NCBI RefSeq assembly: GCF_030272615.1 | Contig: NC_081407.1 | Location: 265,608,574 to 265,672,573 of the forward strand | DNA from: Cryptomeria japonica | Lineage: Eukaryota > Streptophyta > Pinopsida > Cupressales > Cupressaceae | DNA: 64,000 nucleotides | Direction: 5' to 3' | In this document: piece after piece, positions 46,792-58,651 of the stretch | Position numbering within the stretch: position 1 is the first letter of the stretch | How the letters are laid out: each line of letters opens with the position of its first letter | Notes under the pieces: model-generated | What the model was told of the DNA's origin: nothing | Seen by the model: only the letters and a program-made list of their open reading frames with translations | Database searches by the model: none | Made by a program: the position numbers and the translations under genes

Positions 46792-49477
46792 TTTGTTTAT
46801 AAGCTTTTTGTTGAAGTTGTGTGAAAATGATGATGAGTTTTTGTTGAAATGAGAGATTGATGGTTGGTGAATTGTGTTGCACGTGGATCTCTAGCACCTT
46901 TAAGGTGGATGTAACCGAAATTCCTTCTTTGAATTGCTTGTTTGTTTGATAAGTTTTGATATGATAAGGTGTAGAGAAATCTGAGATGTGTTATAGATTT
47001 AACTACCTAGCAATGAGAAGATTCACTCATGAACTAGTTTTAACCTGCGTAGATGTGTCTCTTAGGATGAGCTTATCCTAGATGTAGAAACAATCTAAAA
47101 AGTGATGTGATGTTTTTAATTCAAGCAATATCTAAAAAGGAATCTTGGGACAAGAACCTCTTAATGTTTTGAGAGTTGGGACAGATTGATGACGAAGTGA
47201 TGATGAATGAGTAAAATGATGGATGTTTTGTTTTCAACTTTCAATAAAAACTTTGTGTTACAAATGGGACAAACTCTACCTCTTCCCTTTCGAGTGTTGG
47301 TGGTATTTCTCGAGCTGTGTTGTAGGTGATTCAGACGTTTGGGAAGAAGTTGGGATTAATCTTTCCTCCTTGATTTTTGTGATAACTTAGAGCTCTATAT
47401 TGCATAAAAGCTCTGCGATTTAATGATTCAGAATCAAACTCGTTTGTTTTACCTTGAAGGTATAGATGCATGCGATGTAGAAAGACTCTATGTGAGACAA
47501 AGATTTGTCTATTGATATAGAAGAACTTCCTTCTTTTGATCAAAGCCTTTGAGCTTAATGGTCTTCTTTTCAAGTTGATATTCTGATAACGCTTCTTCTT
47601 TCACAAGATGTGAAGAATGGTCATAAATTTTGACTCTTTTGTTGTTTGCACTTTGTTTTTGATGTGTTTGGTTGTTTTGAGAAATGTTGGATGAATACTT
47701 TGTTTTTGGGATTGATCTTCTGACTTTTCTTTTGACAAGAAAACAAAGCAAGCACACAAACACAAGAATGTTGCCTAAAAGGCACAAATGAGTATGGGTC
47801 TAGATCAACCCAATCCTTGGACTTTTATATGACCCTTCCTTTAGATGTATTTTAAGGTGTATTTCCAAAGCCTGAAGTCGGCTCAATGTGCACTTGGTCT
47901 TTAAAACGAACACACTTCAAACACTTTTTATCCCTAAGGTCAAATGGCCAGTTGTGATAAATTTAGCCCACATCTTGATATTTCTTCGACTTTGGTACTA
48001 CATACCTTATGAATCCCGCCTTGGCAGGTAAGGATGTGATATACTAAGTCTTGCACGAGCATAACAAATAGATGATCCCTATGATGGGGGAGTCACCACT
48101 TTTATCAAGCCACAATTGACTTTTCAAAAAGCTATGTTTCTACTCAAGGAAATATGTATGGTGAGTATCTTGGGAGCAAAACCATCTATGCTCTTGCACT
48201 AAATTATATCGCAAATATCCTCAATCAATAGAACGGGTGGGCTACTACTTAAAAGTGTTTAGTCATGTTCGATGTTTTTGGACATAAGTTCATTCTGTAG
48301 TGACTCACTTAAGAGCCTTGTAACTGGTGGTGGGGCCCATTTGTCCTTTCGGCCAGTTACACTGTAGGAACAACTATACCCAAGGCTACAGCTTTCGCTC
48401 ACACCTGATTTCTATAGCGGCTCGAAGGATTTACCGCTCAAGGTCGTTCCCAAGAGTGATGTGTCTCTTGGCAGGCCTCTCTTAAAAAGATAAAATTTTG
48501 AGTGCTACTAACACTTTTCTCTTGCACCTAGGACCACGAAAGCCAAGGGAGAGGATAGTGTGTGTTAGAAGTAGGACCACTCGACCAACTCTTTGCACAA
48601 GTGTGCCAAGCATGAAAAACACTTGTTCTTTTTAATCTATCATTGCAATGTGATCTAACTATTTGGAGATGTTGCTCCAACAATCATGGTGTTCTTTTTA
48701 ATTTTCAAAGGCAATTGTTTGAGTAAACTAGAATTTGAAAATCCTGGTCAACTTAATGAAAAACACGTTTGCATGAAGTAAAATTGCTTTGAAAATGAGA
48801 CAAGTTGATTGTGAATTTTATTTGCACAAAAAATGGAAGTGTGGATTGTGAGTTTTATCTTGATGCAAGAAATAAAATTTGCCTTGTTGATTTTAAGCAC
48901 CAAAATGAAGTTTGTTTCCTAACTTGCAAAAAAAATAAAGTTGTTTTTGTATAAGTTTGTGGTTCTTTTTACCTTTGAACAATGAAATTCTTTTTAAGAG
49001 CCCCAAACAAATGTGTGATTCTTTTTTAAAAGCCCAAATTTGAAATGTGAAGTTAATTTTAAACCAAAATAATAAGTGAATTCATTTTTAAAACCAACTT
49101 AAAAAACAAGTTAGTAAAAAATATAAATCTACTTTTTAATCTAATTTAAATCTGCACAAAAAAGAAAAATAGTTAGTAAAATCCGCCTATTTGGTGGGCT
49201 TCTACAAGCCTAATTTTTTTTGTTTTTTTTTGGTTACAAGGTGATTTGTACAATGTTTTGTTACAATAGCGCTAGTCTGCGTTTGAACAGAGGCACTATT
49301 TAACACAAACGCACTAAAAGAAAGGGAAAGACAGAGAAAGAAAAAGCACTGAAACAGGGTGAATAGCGCCAAAATAATGTCAAACGCACCAAAACAGTGT
49401 CAAAAGCGCAACCTGTGTGACATTTTCAACATTCAAACATGTTATTGGTTAAAAACAAGTTGATCTTTTTGGTGTTT
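46792..49477 (-). other. Long leader of inner Tat element
   Basis: About 2.7 kb between primer site and gag, homologous to 61447-64000 of the outer element. It includes the possible ORF1 (47787-47331), a TAGCGGCTCGAAGGATTTACC block near 48415 conserved in the outer copy near 63060, poly-T stretches, and AGCGC-type motifs at 49265-49420. Long leaders are usual in Tat/Ogre-type elements. Confidence 0.7.
47331..47787 (-). pseudogene. Possible ORF1 upstream of gag, inner copy, frame broken
   Basis: Blocks 47787-47509 and 47573-47331 together match the 174-codon ORF at 62409-61885 of the outer element. The lower block (KRRPLSSKALIKRRKFF..., NRRAFMQYRALSYHKNQGGK) is the best conserved. A frame change and a TGA at the end separate the copies. 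Tat/Ogre elements can carry an ORF before gag, but I see no known domain. Confidence 0.35.
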
Positions 49478-49498
49478 GGATTCACGTCAGGTTCACCA
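49478..49498 (-). other. Primer binding site of inner Tat element, not initiator-Met
   Basis: Two bases after the LTR end the minus strand reads TGGTGAACCTGACGTGAATC. TGG start and spacing fit a primer site, but the sequence is not the TGGTATCAGAGC of initiator Met tRNA. I cannot assign the tRNA without a search. Confidence 0.65.
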
Positions 49499-49500
49499 AA

Positions 49501-51442
49501 TGATGCTCTGCAAAAAGGATTAGAAAATCTGTTTGATGGCAACACACACAAGAGCACAAAAAAACAAACGTTAGTGTTAGCAACAAAAGATTATCCTAAA
49601 CAGGCATATCAAGAGAGATATTAAGCATGAAATAGAAAGCATATAAACATAGAATAAAATTGCTAATCAAGATGCTCATAGTTGCTCCTCCCTTGTTCCT
49701 CTCCTCTCCAAGTCCCAAATGAGTGTAGCTCTCAGCAGCTTTTTGCACTATGGATGCTTATGGAGGATTGAGATTTAATATTAAGCTTCAAATATGAAAT
49801 GAAAAGCTAAATACTATGCTATTGATGCTAAAATGATTGATTTTACCAAAAAGACAAGACTTTAGTTATGCTATGCTAAATGCTCTCTAAAAATGTCTAT
49901 AGCCTAAATGCATACAAGTTTTCAGGATCTGGATTATGAAGGAATGGGCTCTATTTATAGGAAAAATGGAGCAATGGATGGCCAGGATTGAAAGGTTTAA
50001 TCAAGGGTCAAGCTTGAAAGTTGGGGATCCATGTGCACAATTTGCACCAATGAAATGGTGACAAGTGTCAACATAAGATTGAGTTGAAAGAAGAGGTTGG
50101 AGGCATTAAATGCCCGAGGAGACCTCATGGTTATCTAGAAGGTAAGGGTCAAGCCTAAATTAGGATTACCCACTGGATTAGGAGTTAATGCAAGGATAAA
50201 CCTTTGTGCAAATGATTAAGAGATAATCATGGTCAAAGCATTAAAGGCTTGATGAGACCCTTGGGTTGGGTAGAGGTTGAGTCAAAACAAATGTTTTAAC
50301 CATGTAGGAGGGTTTGGGTTAACCATTAATGGTTTTTGAAGACTTTGTGGATTAAGTGGTTGAAGGTTGGAAGCTTTCAAAGGTTATCCAAGACTTTGAG
50401 ACATTTAGTGGTTGAAGGTTGGAAGCCTTTAATGGTTATCAAAGATTTTTAGGCTTTGAGAAGTGACTCCATTTTGCTTAGGAATGTGACAATAATTAGG
50501 GGATGGATTAGGCTAATTAGGAAGGGGTTATAAGAATCTAGAAGGGGATTAGATTTTGCAAGTGGATTTGGTGGGTAAGGGAAAATAGGATTTTATTTAA
50601 AATAAAAATTCATTTATTTCAATAAATGTGTGCAAGTTGTATTTGGATAAATATTCAAATAAATATTAATTTATTTAAATGAAAAAAAAGGAAGATAAAG
50701 CATTAAAATGCTTGAAGACTTTGAGGGGAACCATTAAAGGCTTGAAGACTTTAAGGGAAGACATTAAGTTTGAAGACTTCAAAGCCATCAAGTTTGAAGA
50801 CTTTAAGGGAAACCATTAAAGGTTTCAAGTGGGTGAGGATAAATAGGATTTTAAATAAATAATTTATTTAAAATAGTTGTGCAACTTGCATTTGTAGGAA
50901 AATGCAAGTGGGTGGAGGATAAAGGTGATTTAAATAAATGATTTATTTAAAATAGTTGTGCAACTTGCTTTTGTAGGAAAATACAAGTGGGTGGAGGATA
51001 AAGGTGATTTAAATAAATGATTTATTTAAAATAGTTGTGCAACTTGCTTTTGTAGGAAAATACAAGTGGGTAGAGGATAAAGGTGATTTAAATAAATGAT
51101 TTATTTATTTAAATGTGAGAGGTGGGATTTTGGGGGATTTAAATAAATATTAATTTATTTAAATGTGAGAGGTGGGATTTTGGGGGATTTAAATAAATAT
51201 TAATTTATTTAAATGTGAGAGAAGATTTAATTAAACAAATATGATTTATTTATTTAATTAATGGTATGAATTTGGTTAAGTGAATTAAATCAAATAAATT
51301 GAATAATTTATTTAATTAATAGGAGAAGAGGGTTAAGATGAATTAATTAAATATTAATTTAATTAATTATTAATTGATGGTTAAATAATCAAATAAATAC
51401 TAAGTATTCATTTAATTAAGTGGACAGATTTATGTGACTATA
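49501..51442 (-). repeat. 5' LTR of inner Tat element
   Basis: Near-identical to 35127-37068. The plus-strand right end reads GTGACTATA where the other LTR has GTGACTACA, so the terminal CA has become TA. Confidence 0.95.
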
Positions 51443-53526
51443 GTTCCTGTTGTACATTAGCAGGGAGAATGTCAAACCCTTCATCCTCAGGCGCCTCAGA
51501 GAGGTTTTCACCATTGGATACGCTCTTTCTTTTTACTTTTGTTGGATCAAACAGTGCCACAGTGTGGTTTTCACTAGAAGATCCATGTTTTATTGTTATA
51601 TTTTTGCAGCTGAAAGGTTTGGCATCCGCCCCGAAGTATGCTGTGCTATTAAGTTCAATGGCGAATCCAGCTTTGTGATCCCCGCTTGGTAGATTATCCC
51701 GTAATTCCAAAAAGTCAATGATGGCCTCATCGTTTTGGAAGAAGTCAAGACATGGGGGATTTGATTGGGTCCACTCAATGAGTTCAGGGTGGATAATGGG
51801 CATTACGTCATCGATTAGGTTAAGTTCGTTAGATGTATCAGTGAGGGTTAAAACAGTGTGGCAAAGGTCGTTGATGGTACTCTCCCTATCAGAATCAGGC
51901 GTAGGATGAGACGTAGGGTCTGTGGAAGATGTTTCCAGCTCAGGAACCCAAATGGTCTTTATCTGTGCTTCTCCGTAAACAGGGATATCTTTGCGTGGTG
52001 GAGGTGGTGATGTATCTTCCTCATCTGAAGTGTTAAGTTGTACGGAATCAAATTCCCACTCATGTGAGTCAGTCTCTGAATCACTCTCCAGCATCCGATT
52101 GCTATACCATACTGGGATGTCTTTGGAGTTGAACAGGGGAGGTGTGATTGGTTTATGTATCTTTGTAGTGATCGGTGCTGCAGGAACCGTGATGGGGATT
52201 AAAGGATTTGTCATTGGAAGTATCGACAGTGTTGATTTAGTGGCTTCTGTTGGAATGGCTGGTGCCATAGATGCTGCTGCGGGTTCTGATACAGTTGTTG
52301 CTATAAATGGTGTTGCTGATGGGATTACTGATTCATTTGGTGGGATGGTTGGTATTGTAGATGGTTGCGGTGGGTTTGTGAGCCTCGATGGGGCAGTGGG
52401 GATAGTTTTTGATGGTGCTTTGATTATGAAAGGTGTCCTCTTTGCAGTAGGTGGGCAAAATGATTTGCTGGGTTTTCCTTTGAATCTGAGTTTAGGAAGG
52501 ATCTCTTTTTCAAAGCCTAGGCCTATATCACCTTTGGGCTTGAATTTTGGCAGCAGCGGTTCATGTCGTCCTTGTTTGCAATATCCTAAAGCACTTTGAC
52601 CATCATACCCCATTCTTTGCATAATGAGGAGGCCTTTACCATACTGTTCCGTAGGAAGTGTAACTCGTGGTTTTTCAGTGGTGATGGGATCTTTATAGAT
52701 CCAGTCCGCTAGGTCCTCATCTTGGGTTTCTTCCTCTTGACTCTTTCCAAGGACGAAAGGCATTAAGGCACATGTGGGCATGATTAGTGGTTGCTGGAGT
52801 AACTGCTGTGGTTTACCATGTGTCCGAGGAGAAGTGGGCATTTGTCCCACACAAAAGAGTTGACTCAAATTGTATTCCCCGGGACCTTCCTCTGCGACTT
52901 TCATCTTAAGCTTTTCTTGCTTGGGTATAGGGGTGTTCGAACTGGTAAGAGAGGCGGGACTTATATATGATGTGGAGGAAATGGCTTCCCTATTATTAAG
53001 AATAGTAATCTCTGGTTGATGGCTGATATTATGGCAAAAAGCAAAGGGATTTGCATCACCCAGGATTGTGATCTTTGTACCGTTATGTGGGAACTTGATA
53101 CATTGATGGTAGGTAGATGGAACAGCTTGCATGGCATGTATCCAAGGTCTCCCTAATAATAGATTATGTGGCAGAGGAAGGTCCAGAACCTGACAAATTA
53201 TATGCTTTACCACAGGGCCCACTCGGATTGGTAGTACCACAGCTCCTTTGGATGAACGCTCTGCATCATCATAGGCCTTGATGGTGATCTTCTTGTGAGG
53301 ATCCACTGATTCTATTGCATATCCCAATGCTGTGACCAACTATAGTGTACAAATGTTTAGGCCTGCTCCATTATCTATCAAGACTCACTTGATCCTGTGT
53401 TGGTTGATAAAGCCTTCAATGTGTAGCGAAGCATTATGAGGTTGTTGGAAAGAAGAGTTGTCACTTTCAAAAAAAGTGAGACAAGGTGATGACTTTAGAT
53501 TTCCAACCATGGCTTGAAACTGGTCC
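51443..53526 (-). pseudogene. Outer Tat element protease, G-patch-like and linker region
   Basis: The frame 53339-51443 is open for 633 codons: the protease tail (LLLGRPWIHAM), a G-patch-like segment at about residues 230-275 (YGKGLLIMQRMGYDGQSALG, then GDIGLGFE), and a Pro/Thr/Ser-rich linker leading to RT. Just upstream, the protease active-site segment VLIDNGAGLNICTL near 53375 is flanked by two stops (CGA to TGA before it, CAG to TAG after it). At 53527 the copia element interrupts the ORF, which resumes in gag at 59551. Confidence 0.8.
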
Positions 53527-53531
53527 ATATT
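53527..53531. repeat. Target duplication of copia element, left copy (ATATT; right copy GTATT 59546-59550)
   Basis: Four of five bases match. The homologous uninterrupted site in the inner Tat element (near 44893) reads GTATT, so the left copy has a G-to-A change. Confidence 0.8.
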
Positions 53532-54425
53532 TGTTGGGAAAAATGGTGTCTCAACCTTGCATTTATGCGAGGTTACTATTTATAGTAAGTTTTCATTTGA
53601 GCACGAAATGGTGCGAAAATCTCCCTAAATCTTCTGGCTGGTTAGATAAGCATTCCGATAAAGTTGCGTCGCAAGGTCACAGCTAGTTTTGAAGATATTA
53701 ATGTTTTCGTCTTGGAGGGGTGCAATAAAATATTTAAATTTAATTTTGGGGACTTTAGAGGCTCCGAAACACCCTGAAAAGTGGCCGTAACTGGTGAAGT
53801 GGGTTACGAGGTGATAGAGCACTTCGCGAGCTTTCCGGCGCTTCAAACGATTCGTCAATCGGACACCTGGTTCTCAAGTTATGGCCTCCGGAAGTTTGTA
53901 CTCCTGAAATAGGAAAAATAATTTGTATCGGATACATAAATGAGCTGTAAAGGGAAGCGACACATGTTGATGTGTGCTTTAACATATCATAGGGTGTCTA
54001 GAAGGGAGATAAGGTCGGCTACACCTTATTGGGTGGTTTTAGCCCATGGTTCTATAATACCGTTTGACGGTTTCTTGTATTGTATCTCCTATTTATGAGG
54101 TGTGTGAGATAGAGGTTGTGTGTAAGAGTCTTATGGCTATTGAGTTGCCTCTGAATCTCTGATTAGTGGTACTCCTGCAAAGAGCTTGCTCTGCAAGTAT
54201 GTTGTAATCTGTTTTTGATTGCTGAATAAAATATTGAGCTACTTTTGGAGGGTGGGGTTTTTCTCCCGAAAGGGTTTTCCCCATGTAAATCATTGTGTTG
54301 TGGTATGATTGCTATTATATCTATTTCTATTTTCTGTAACTGTTGTAACGATCTGAAAAAGTTTTGCATTACCCTCCTCTCAAGGTTAGTGTAGGAAGTT
54401 GTTTCCGCTACTTAACTTCCTTACA
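53532..54425 (+). repeat. 5' LTR of copia element
   Basis: TGTTGGGAAAAATGG... to ...AACTTCCTTACA. By eye about 25 substitutions separate it from 58652-59545 over 894 bp. Confidence 0.95.
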
Positions 54426-54427
54426 AG

Positions 54428-54439
54428 TGGTATCAGAGC
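54428..54439 (+). other. Primer binding site of copia element
   Basis: TGGTATCAGAGC, two bases after the LTR; complementary to plant initiator Met tRNA. Confidence 0.95.
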
Positions 54440-54549
54440 CTGATCACCTTTGGTTTCAATTGTGGGCAGTTGGGTTTTTTGAACTAATCCAGATTTGAGT
54501 GGGAGCTTGTGCAGAAGACACTTTTTGATCTTGTTGCAAGAATATTCAG

Positions 54550-55938
54550 ATGGCGAGTTCGTCAGGGAGAATAGAGGTGGATAAATTTAATGGAAGTAAT
54601 TTTGAGATGTGGAAGCTGAAGATGGAAGATCTGCTAATAGATCGATATCTTTGGGATGCTGTTGATGCGAATGTCCAAAGGCCCTCAGATCCTACTGCGG
54701 CAGCTCAGTATGATGTTATGGACCAGAAAGCCAAGAGTCTAATCAGACTGTGCCTGACAGACTCTGTTCTAATCAATGTCCATGAAGAAAACTCTGCAAA
54801 GAAGCTATGGACTAAGCTTGGTGAGATGTATCAAGTGAAATCTTTATTAAATCAAATTTTCTTAAGAAAGAAATTGTATTCCTTGAAGATGGAAGAGGGT
54901 GGACGAATTACAGACCACCTGGAAGCATTCAATATGTTGGTGGCTCAATTAGTATCCGTCGGTGTTAAGATGGACGAGGAGGAGAAATGTCAGATCTTGC
55001 TTTGTTCTTTGCCTGATTCATGGGATTCTCTTGTTATGGCTATTGGTAGTACTTCTGTTGTTTTGAAATCTGAAGACATGGTGGGTGCCCTACTCGGTGA
55101 AGAGATGCGAAAGAAGGTATCCATCAGTTCAAAGGAAGCCCTAACCGTTCGTGGAAGACCTAAGGAGAAAGGCAAGAAGAATGAGAAGCGCGGCAAGTCC
55201 AAATCCAAAGGGAGATCAAAATCTCCTGGAAAGTCCAAAGTCATTTGCTGGAATTGCGGTAAACCGGGTCACATCCGTAAGGATTGCAAAGAAGAAAAGA
55301 AGAAGAAGAAAAAGAAAAAGTTCGATTCTGATTCTAAGTCCGACAAGGAAGATGGCGATGCATTTATTGTGGCTTTGGCGACTCATGCAGGTAATGATGC
55401 CTGGCTAATTGACTCAGGTGCATCTTTTCATATGACTTCCAATAGAGATTGGTTTTCTGAATATGAAGGATTTAATGGAGGTAAGGTGTACTTGGGTGAT
55501 GATTCACATCTAGACATTGTTGGTCGAGGTAAAGTTAGAATCAGGTTTTCTGATGGTAGAATAAAAAGGATTAATGGTGTGTTGCATATCCCTGGATTAA
55601 AACGAAACCTGTTATCTGTGAGCAAACTGATAGATGCGGGTGTGCAGGTAGTCTTTTCTGAAGCAGGATGTAAGATGATTAAGGGTGCTATGGTAGTTGC
55701 TAAAGGTGTCAGGTTTGACACTTTGTATAAGCTTGAAGCATACACTGTTGAGTGTAATAGCACTTCTGTAAAAAGTAAATCTGCGGATACTTCACTGGAA
55801 GATTTGAAGGTTTCACCTTCAGCAGATGGAAATAGTTTTTGGGTACCTAAGGTGCTCTTTTGTCTGAAGCAAAGTTGCCTGCAGAGAAGACTATGTTATG
55901 GCACCAGAGACTTGGCCACATTGGAGAAAAGGGTCTAA
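54550..55938 (+). CDS. gag-pol: Copia gag and protease (start of polyprotein)
   Basis: ATG at 54550 (MASSSGRIEVDKFNGSNFEMW). The gag domain (UBN2 type) covers about residues 10-180. A basic linker leads to the CCHC knuckle CWNCGKPGHIRKDC at about 233-246, then a Lys run, then the protease with active-site DSGA (WLIDSGASFHMTSN) near residue 288. The true frame is lost near 55850, where the polyprotein continues in the next frame (55860 onward); the last ~25 residues of this ORF are therefore spurious. One single-base indel explains it. Confidence 0.9.
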   Translation: MASSSGRIEVDKFNGSNFEMWKLKMEDLLIDRYLWDAVDANVQRPSDPTAAAQYDVMDQKAKSLIRLCLTDSVLINVHEENSAKKLWTKLGEMYQVKSLLNQIFLRKKLYSLKMEEGGRITDHLEAFNMLVAQLVSVGVKMDEEEKCQILLCSLPDSWDSLVMAIGSTSVVLKSEDMVGALLGEEMRKKVSISSKEALTVRGRPKEKGKKNEKRGKSKSKGRSKSPGKSKVICWNCGKPGHIRKDCKEEKKKKKKKKFDSDSKSDKEDGDAFIVALATHAGNDAWLIDSGASFHMTSNRDWFSEYEGFNGGKVYLGDDSHLDIVGRGKVRIRFSDGRIKRINGVLHIPGLKRNLLSVSKLIDAGVQVVFSEAGCKMIKGAMVVAKGVRFDTLYKLEAYTVECNSTSVKSKSADTSLEDLKVSPSADGNSFWVPKVLFCLKQSCLQRRLCYGTRDLATLEKRV

Positions 55939-58235
55939 GGACCTTGAAAAATAAAAACCTTGTTGAAGGTTTGAATGACTGTAACCTTAACTTTGATTTC
56001 TGTGAGCATTGCATTTATGGAAAACAAAACCGCGTTCAGTTTTACTCGAGTTCTCATAAAACTTGTGGTGTTTTGGATCTTATCCATTATGATGTGTTTG
56101 GTCCAGTAGATATCTCTTCGATTGGAAAATCCACATATTATGTTTCATTTATTGACGATTTTAGTAGAAGGACATGGGTTTATTTTCTAAAGAGTAAATC
56201 TAAAGTTTTTAGTCGTTTTAAAGAATTTAAAGCAATGGTTGAGTTGCAAACTGGAAAGAAAATAAAATGTTTGAGAACTGATAATGGCAGTGAGTTTTGC
56301 TCTAATGATTTTGATAGATTCTGTAAAGACTGTGGAATTAACAGGCAGAAGACAACTCCGTATTCTCCACAGCAGAATGGAGTTGCAGAAAGAATGAACA
56401 GGACACTGATGGAGAAGGCTAGGAGTATGTTGAGTGGTGCTGGTTTCGAACAAAAGTTTTGGGCTGAAGCTGTTGCCACTGCTTGCTACCTGATTAACAG
56501 GTTTCCTGCATCAGCTCTTGTTGATAAAATGCCTATGGAAGCATGGTCAGGTCACAAGCCTTCATTGAGACATCTTAGAGTTTTTGGTTGCGAGGCATAT
56601 GCACATGTGCCAAAGGAGAAGCGAACAAAGTTGGAGAACAAGGCTATGAAATGTATCTTCATCGGGTATAGTTATGGTGTGAAAGGATACAAGCTTTGGG
56701 ACCCTGTTGCACAAAAGGTAATTCACAGTAGAAGTGTTATTTTTAGAGAAATTAAGTCTCCTTCTGTTACATTGCAGCCAAAACATACTAAAAAAGAAGA
56801 TGTGATTCAACTTCCTTCTACACCTGAAAGAGTTGAATCGAGATCCCTAGATAGGCAAGAAGTTGAGGAGAGCTCGTCTAGCTCTGAATCTTCAGAAGAG
56901 GAGGAAGAACCTCCAACTCAGCTTGTTCGAAGGTCTACAAGACATAGACAACCACCTGAAAGGTATTCACCTGATGATTGGAGATGTATTTTTGCTCTGA
57001 ATACTAGTGTGGATGAACCAAAATCTGTAGAAGAGGCATTAGGTATGAATGATGCAAAATCCTGGAAGATTGCTATGGAGGAAGAAATGGCAGCTTTGAA
57101 AAAGAATGATACATGGGATCTTGTACCATTGCCTGAAGGACGAAAACCTGTTGGTTGTAAATGGGTGTTCAAGAAAAAGATTGGTTCAAATGGAAGCATT
57201 GAGAAGTATAAAGCAAGGTTGGTTGCAAAAGGCTACTCTCAGGTTGAGGGTGTTGATTACGGTGAGATATTTTCTCCTGTTGCAAAAATGACGTCCATTA
57301 GATTTTTGCTTTCTATTGCTACTGCTTATGATTTAGAGGTTGAGCAAATGGATGTGAAAACTGCTTTCCTTCATGGTGATTTGGAGGAAGATATTTATAT
57401 TACACAGCCAGAGCACTATGTGGTGAAAGGCAAAAGTAATTTGGTCTGTAAATTGAAGAAATCTTTGTATGGCCTCAAACAAAGTCCTAGGATGTGGTAC
57501 CAAAAATTTGATACATATGTGTTGAGTTTGGGATTTGAACGTTCTAAATCAGATCACTGTGTTTATTATAAATCTTATGGTGATCATTTCTTATTCATTG
57601 CATTGTATGTTGATGATATGTTATTCATTGGTAAAGGGAAAGGTATGATTTCAGAACTGAAGTCTCAGCTCACTGCTAAATTTGAAATGAAAGATCTTGG
57701 TGCAGCAAAGCACATTCTTGGGATAGAAATTAGAAGAGATAGAGTGAACAGAAAGCTATGGCTAGGCCAGAGTAAGTATGTGAATTCAGTGTTACAGAGG
57801 TTCAACATGCAGAATTGTAGACCATTGAGTGTTCCTTTCACAGTTGGAATGAAACTATCTATTTCAGATTGTCCTACATCCCCATTGGAGATGGAAGACA
57901 TGAGCAGAGTGCCTTACCAGAGTGCGGTTGGAAGCTTGATGTATGCTATGGTCTGTACTAGACCAGATATTGCCCAAGCAGTGGGAGTACTTTCTAGATA
58001 TATGTCTAATCTTGGTAGAGTTCATTGGGATGCAGTCAAAAGAGTCTTCAGATATTTGAAGGGTACTTTAGAGTATTCTTTGTGTTATCATGGTAATTCA
58101 GTTGGAGACATGACTTCCCTTGATATCCATGGTTATGTGGATTCAGATTGGGCAGGTGATATTGATAGCAGAAGATCCACCAGTGCTTATGTGTTTACTT
58201 TGTTTGGTGGTGCAATTAGTTGGATGAGTAAGTGA
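55860..58235 (+). pseudogene. gag-pol: Copia integrase, reverse transcriptase and start of RNase H
   Basis: The frame continues the polyprotein after the frameshift. In order: HHCC finger (WHQRLGHIGEKG ... CEHCIYGK), integrase core with D in HYDVFGP, D in RTDNGSEF and E in QQNGVAERMNR, an Asp/Glu/Ser-rich linker, RT with KARLVAKGYSQVEGVDY, DVKTAFLHGDL and YVDDMLF near residue 583, and the first part of RNase H (VDSDWAGDIDSRRST). An internal TGA at 58233-58235 ends it. Confidence 0.9.
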
Positions 58236-58241
58236 CAGACT

Positions 58242-58595
58242 GTGGTTGCTTTATCCACTACTGAAGCAGAGTATATGGCAGCTACTCATGCTTGTAAAGA
58301 GGCCATTTGGCTTAAGAGACTGTGTTCAGATATTGGAATAAAAGAAGGTACAGTGACAGTTTACTGTGACAGTCAGAGTGCAATTAGCCTAGCTAAGAAC
58401 CCGACATTTCATTCCCGGACCAAACATATTGATGTTCAGTATCATTTTGTTAGAGATATGGTCGAAGATGGTAGGGTGAAGCTGGTTAAGGTGGAAACTT
58501 TGATGAATGTTGCAGATGCTTTAACTAAGGCTGTGAGCACAGAGAAGTTCAGATGGTGTTCAGAGTCTATGGGCCTTATGGCCCCTAGCAATTGA
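58242..58595 (+). pseudogene. gag-pol: Copia RNase H C-terminal part, after an internal stop
   Basis: Same frame as the preceding block beyond the TGA. It holds LSTTEAEYMAA, VYCDSQSAI and the end motif KHIDVQYHFVRD typical of copia RNase H, and ends at 58595 about 55 bp before the 3' LTR. Confidence 0.9.
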
Positions 58596-58639
58596 TTCAT
58601 TGTGTTGACATTCCCTTCCGCTCTTGCAAGGTGTTCGAC

Positions 58640-58651
58640 AAGTGGGAGATT
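58640..58651 (+). other. Polypurine tract of copia element
   Basis: AAGTGGGAGATT directly before the TGTTGGG start of the 3' LTR. Confidence 0.8.

Larger units (their letters stand above)
35127..51442 (-). mobile_element. Inner Tat-type Ty3/gypsy retrotransposon, 16.3 kb, recent but coding-defective
   Basis: Two LTRs of exactly 1942 bp (35127-37068 and 49501-51442) differ at about 13 sites by eye. Order on the minus strand: 5' LTR, primer site (49498-49478), 2.7-kb leader with a possible ORF1, gag (46791-45237), protease and G-patch region (45017-43890), RT-RNase H-RNase H-integrase (43634-39504), a 2.4-kb 3' region without the PMD gene, polypurine tract, 3' LTR. It lies in the outer element of the same lineage and same orientation. 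Many nonsense codons in gag and pol contrast with the near-identical LTRs. Confidence 0.9.

Noticed and set aside
51991-52599. 202-codon Gly/Val-rich plus-strand ORF, and its counterpart at 43465-43965
   Set aside because: Complement of the Pro/Thr/Ser-rich linker of the gypsy polyprotein; sense strand has the protease and RT context.
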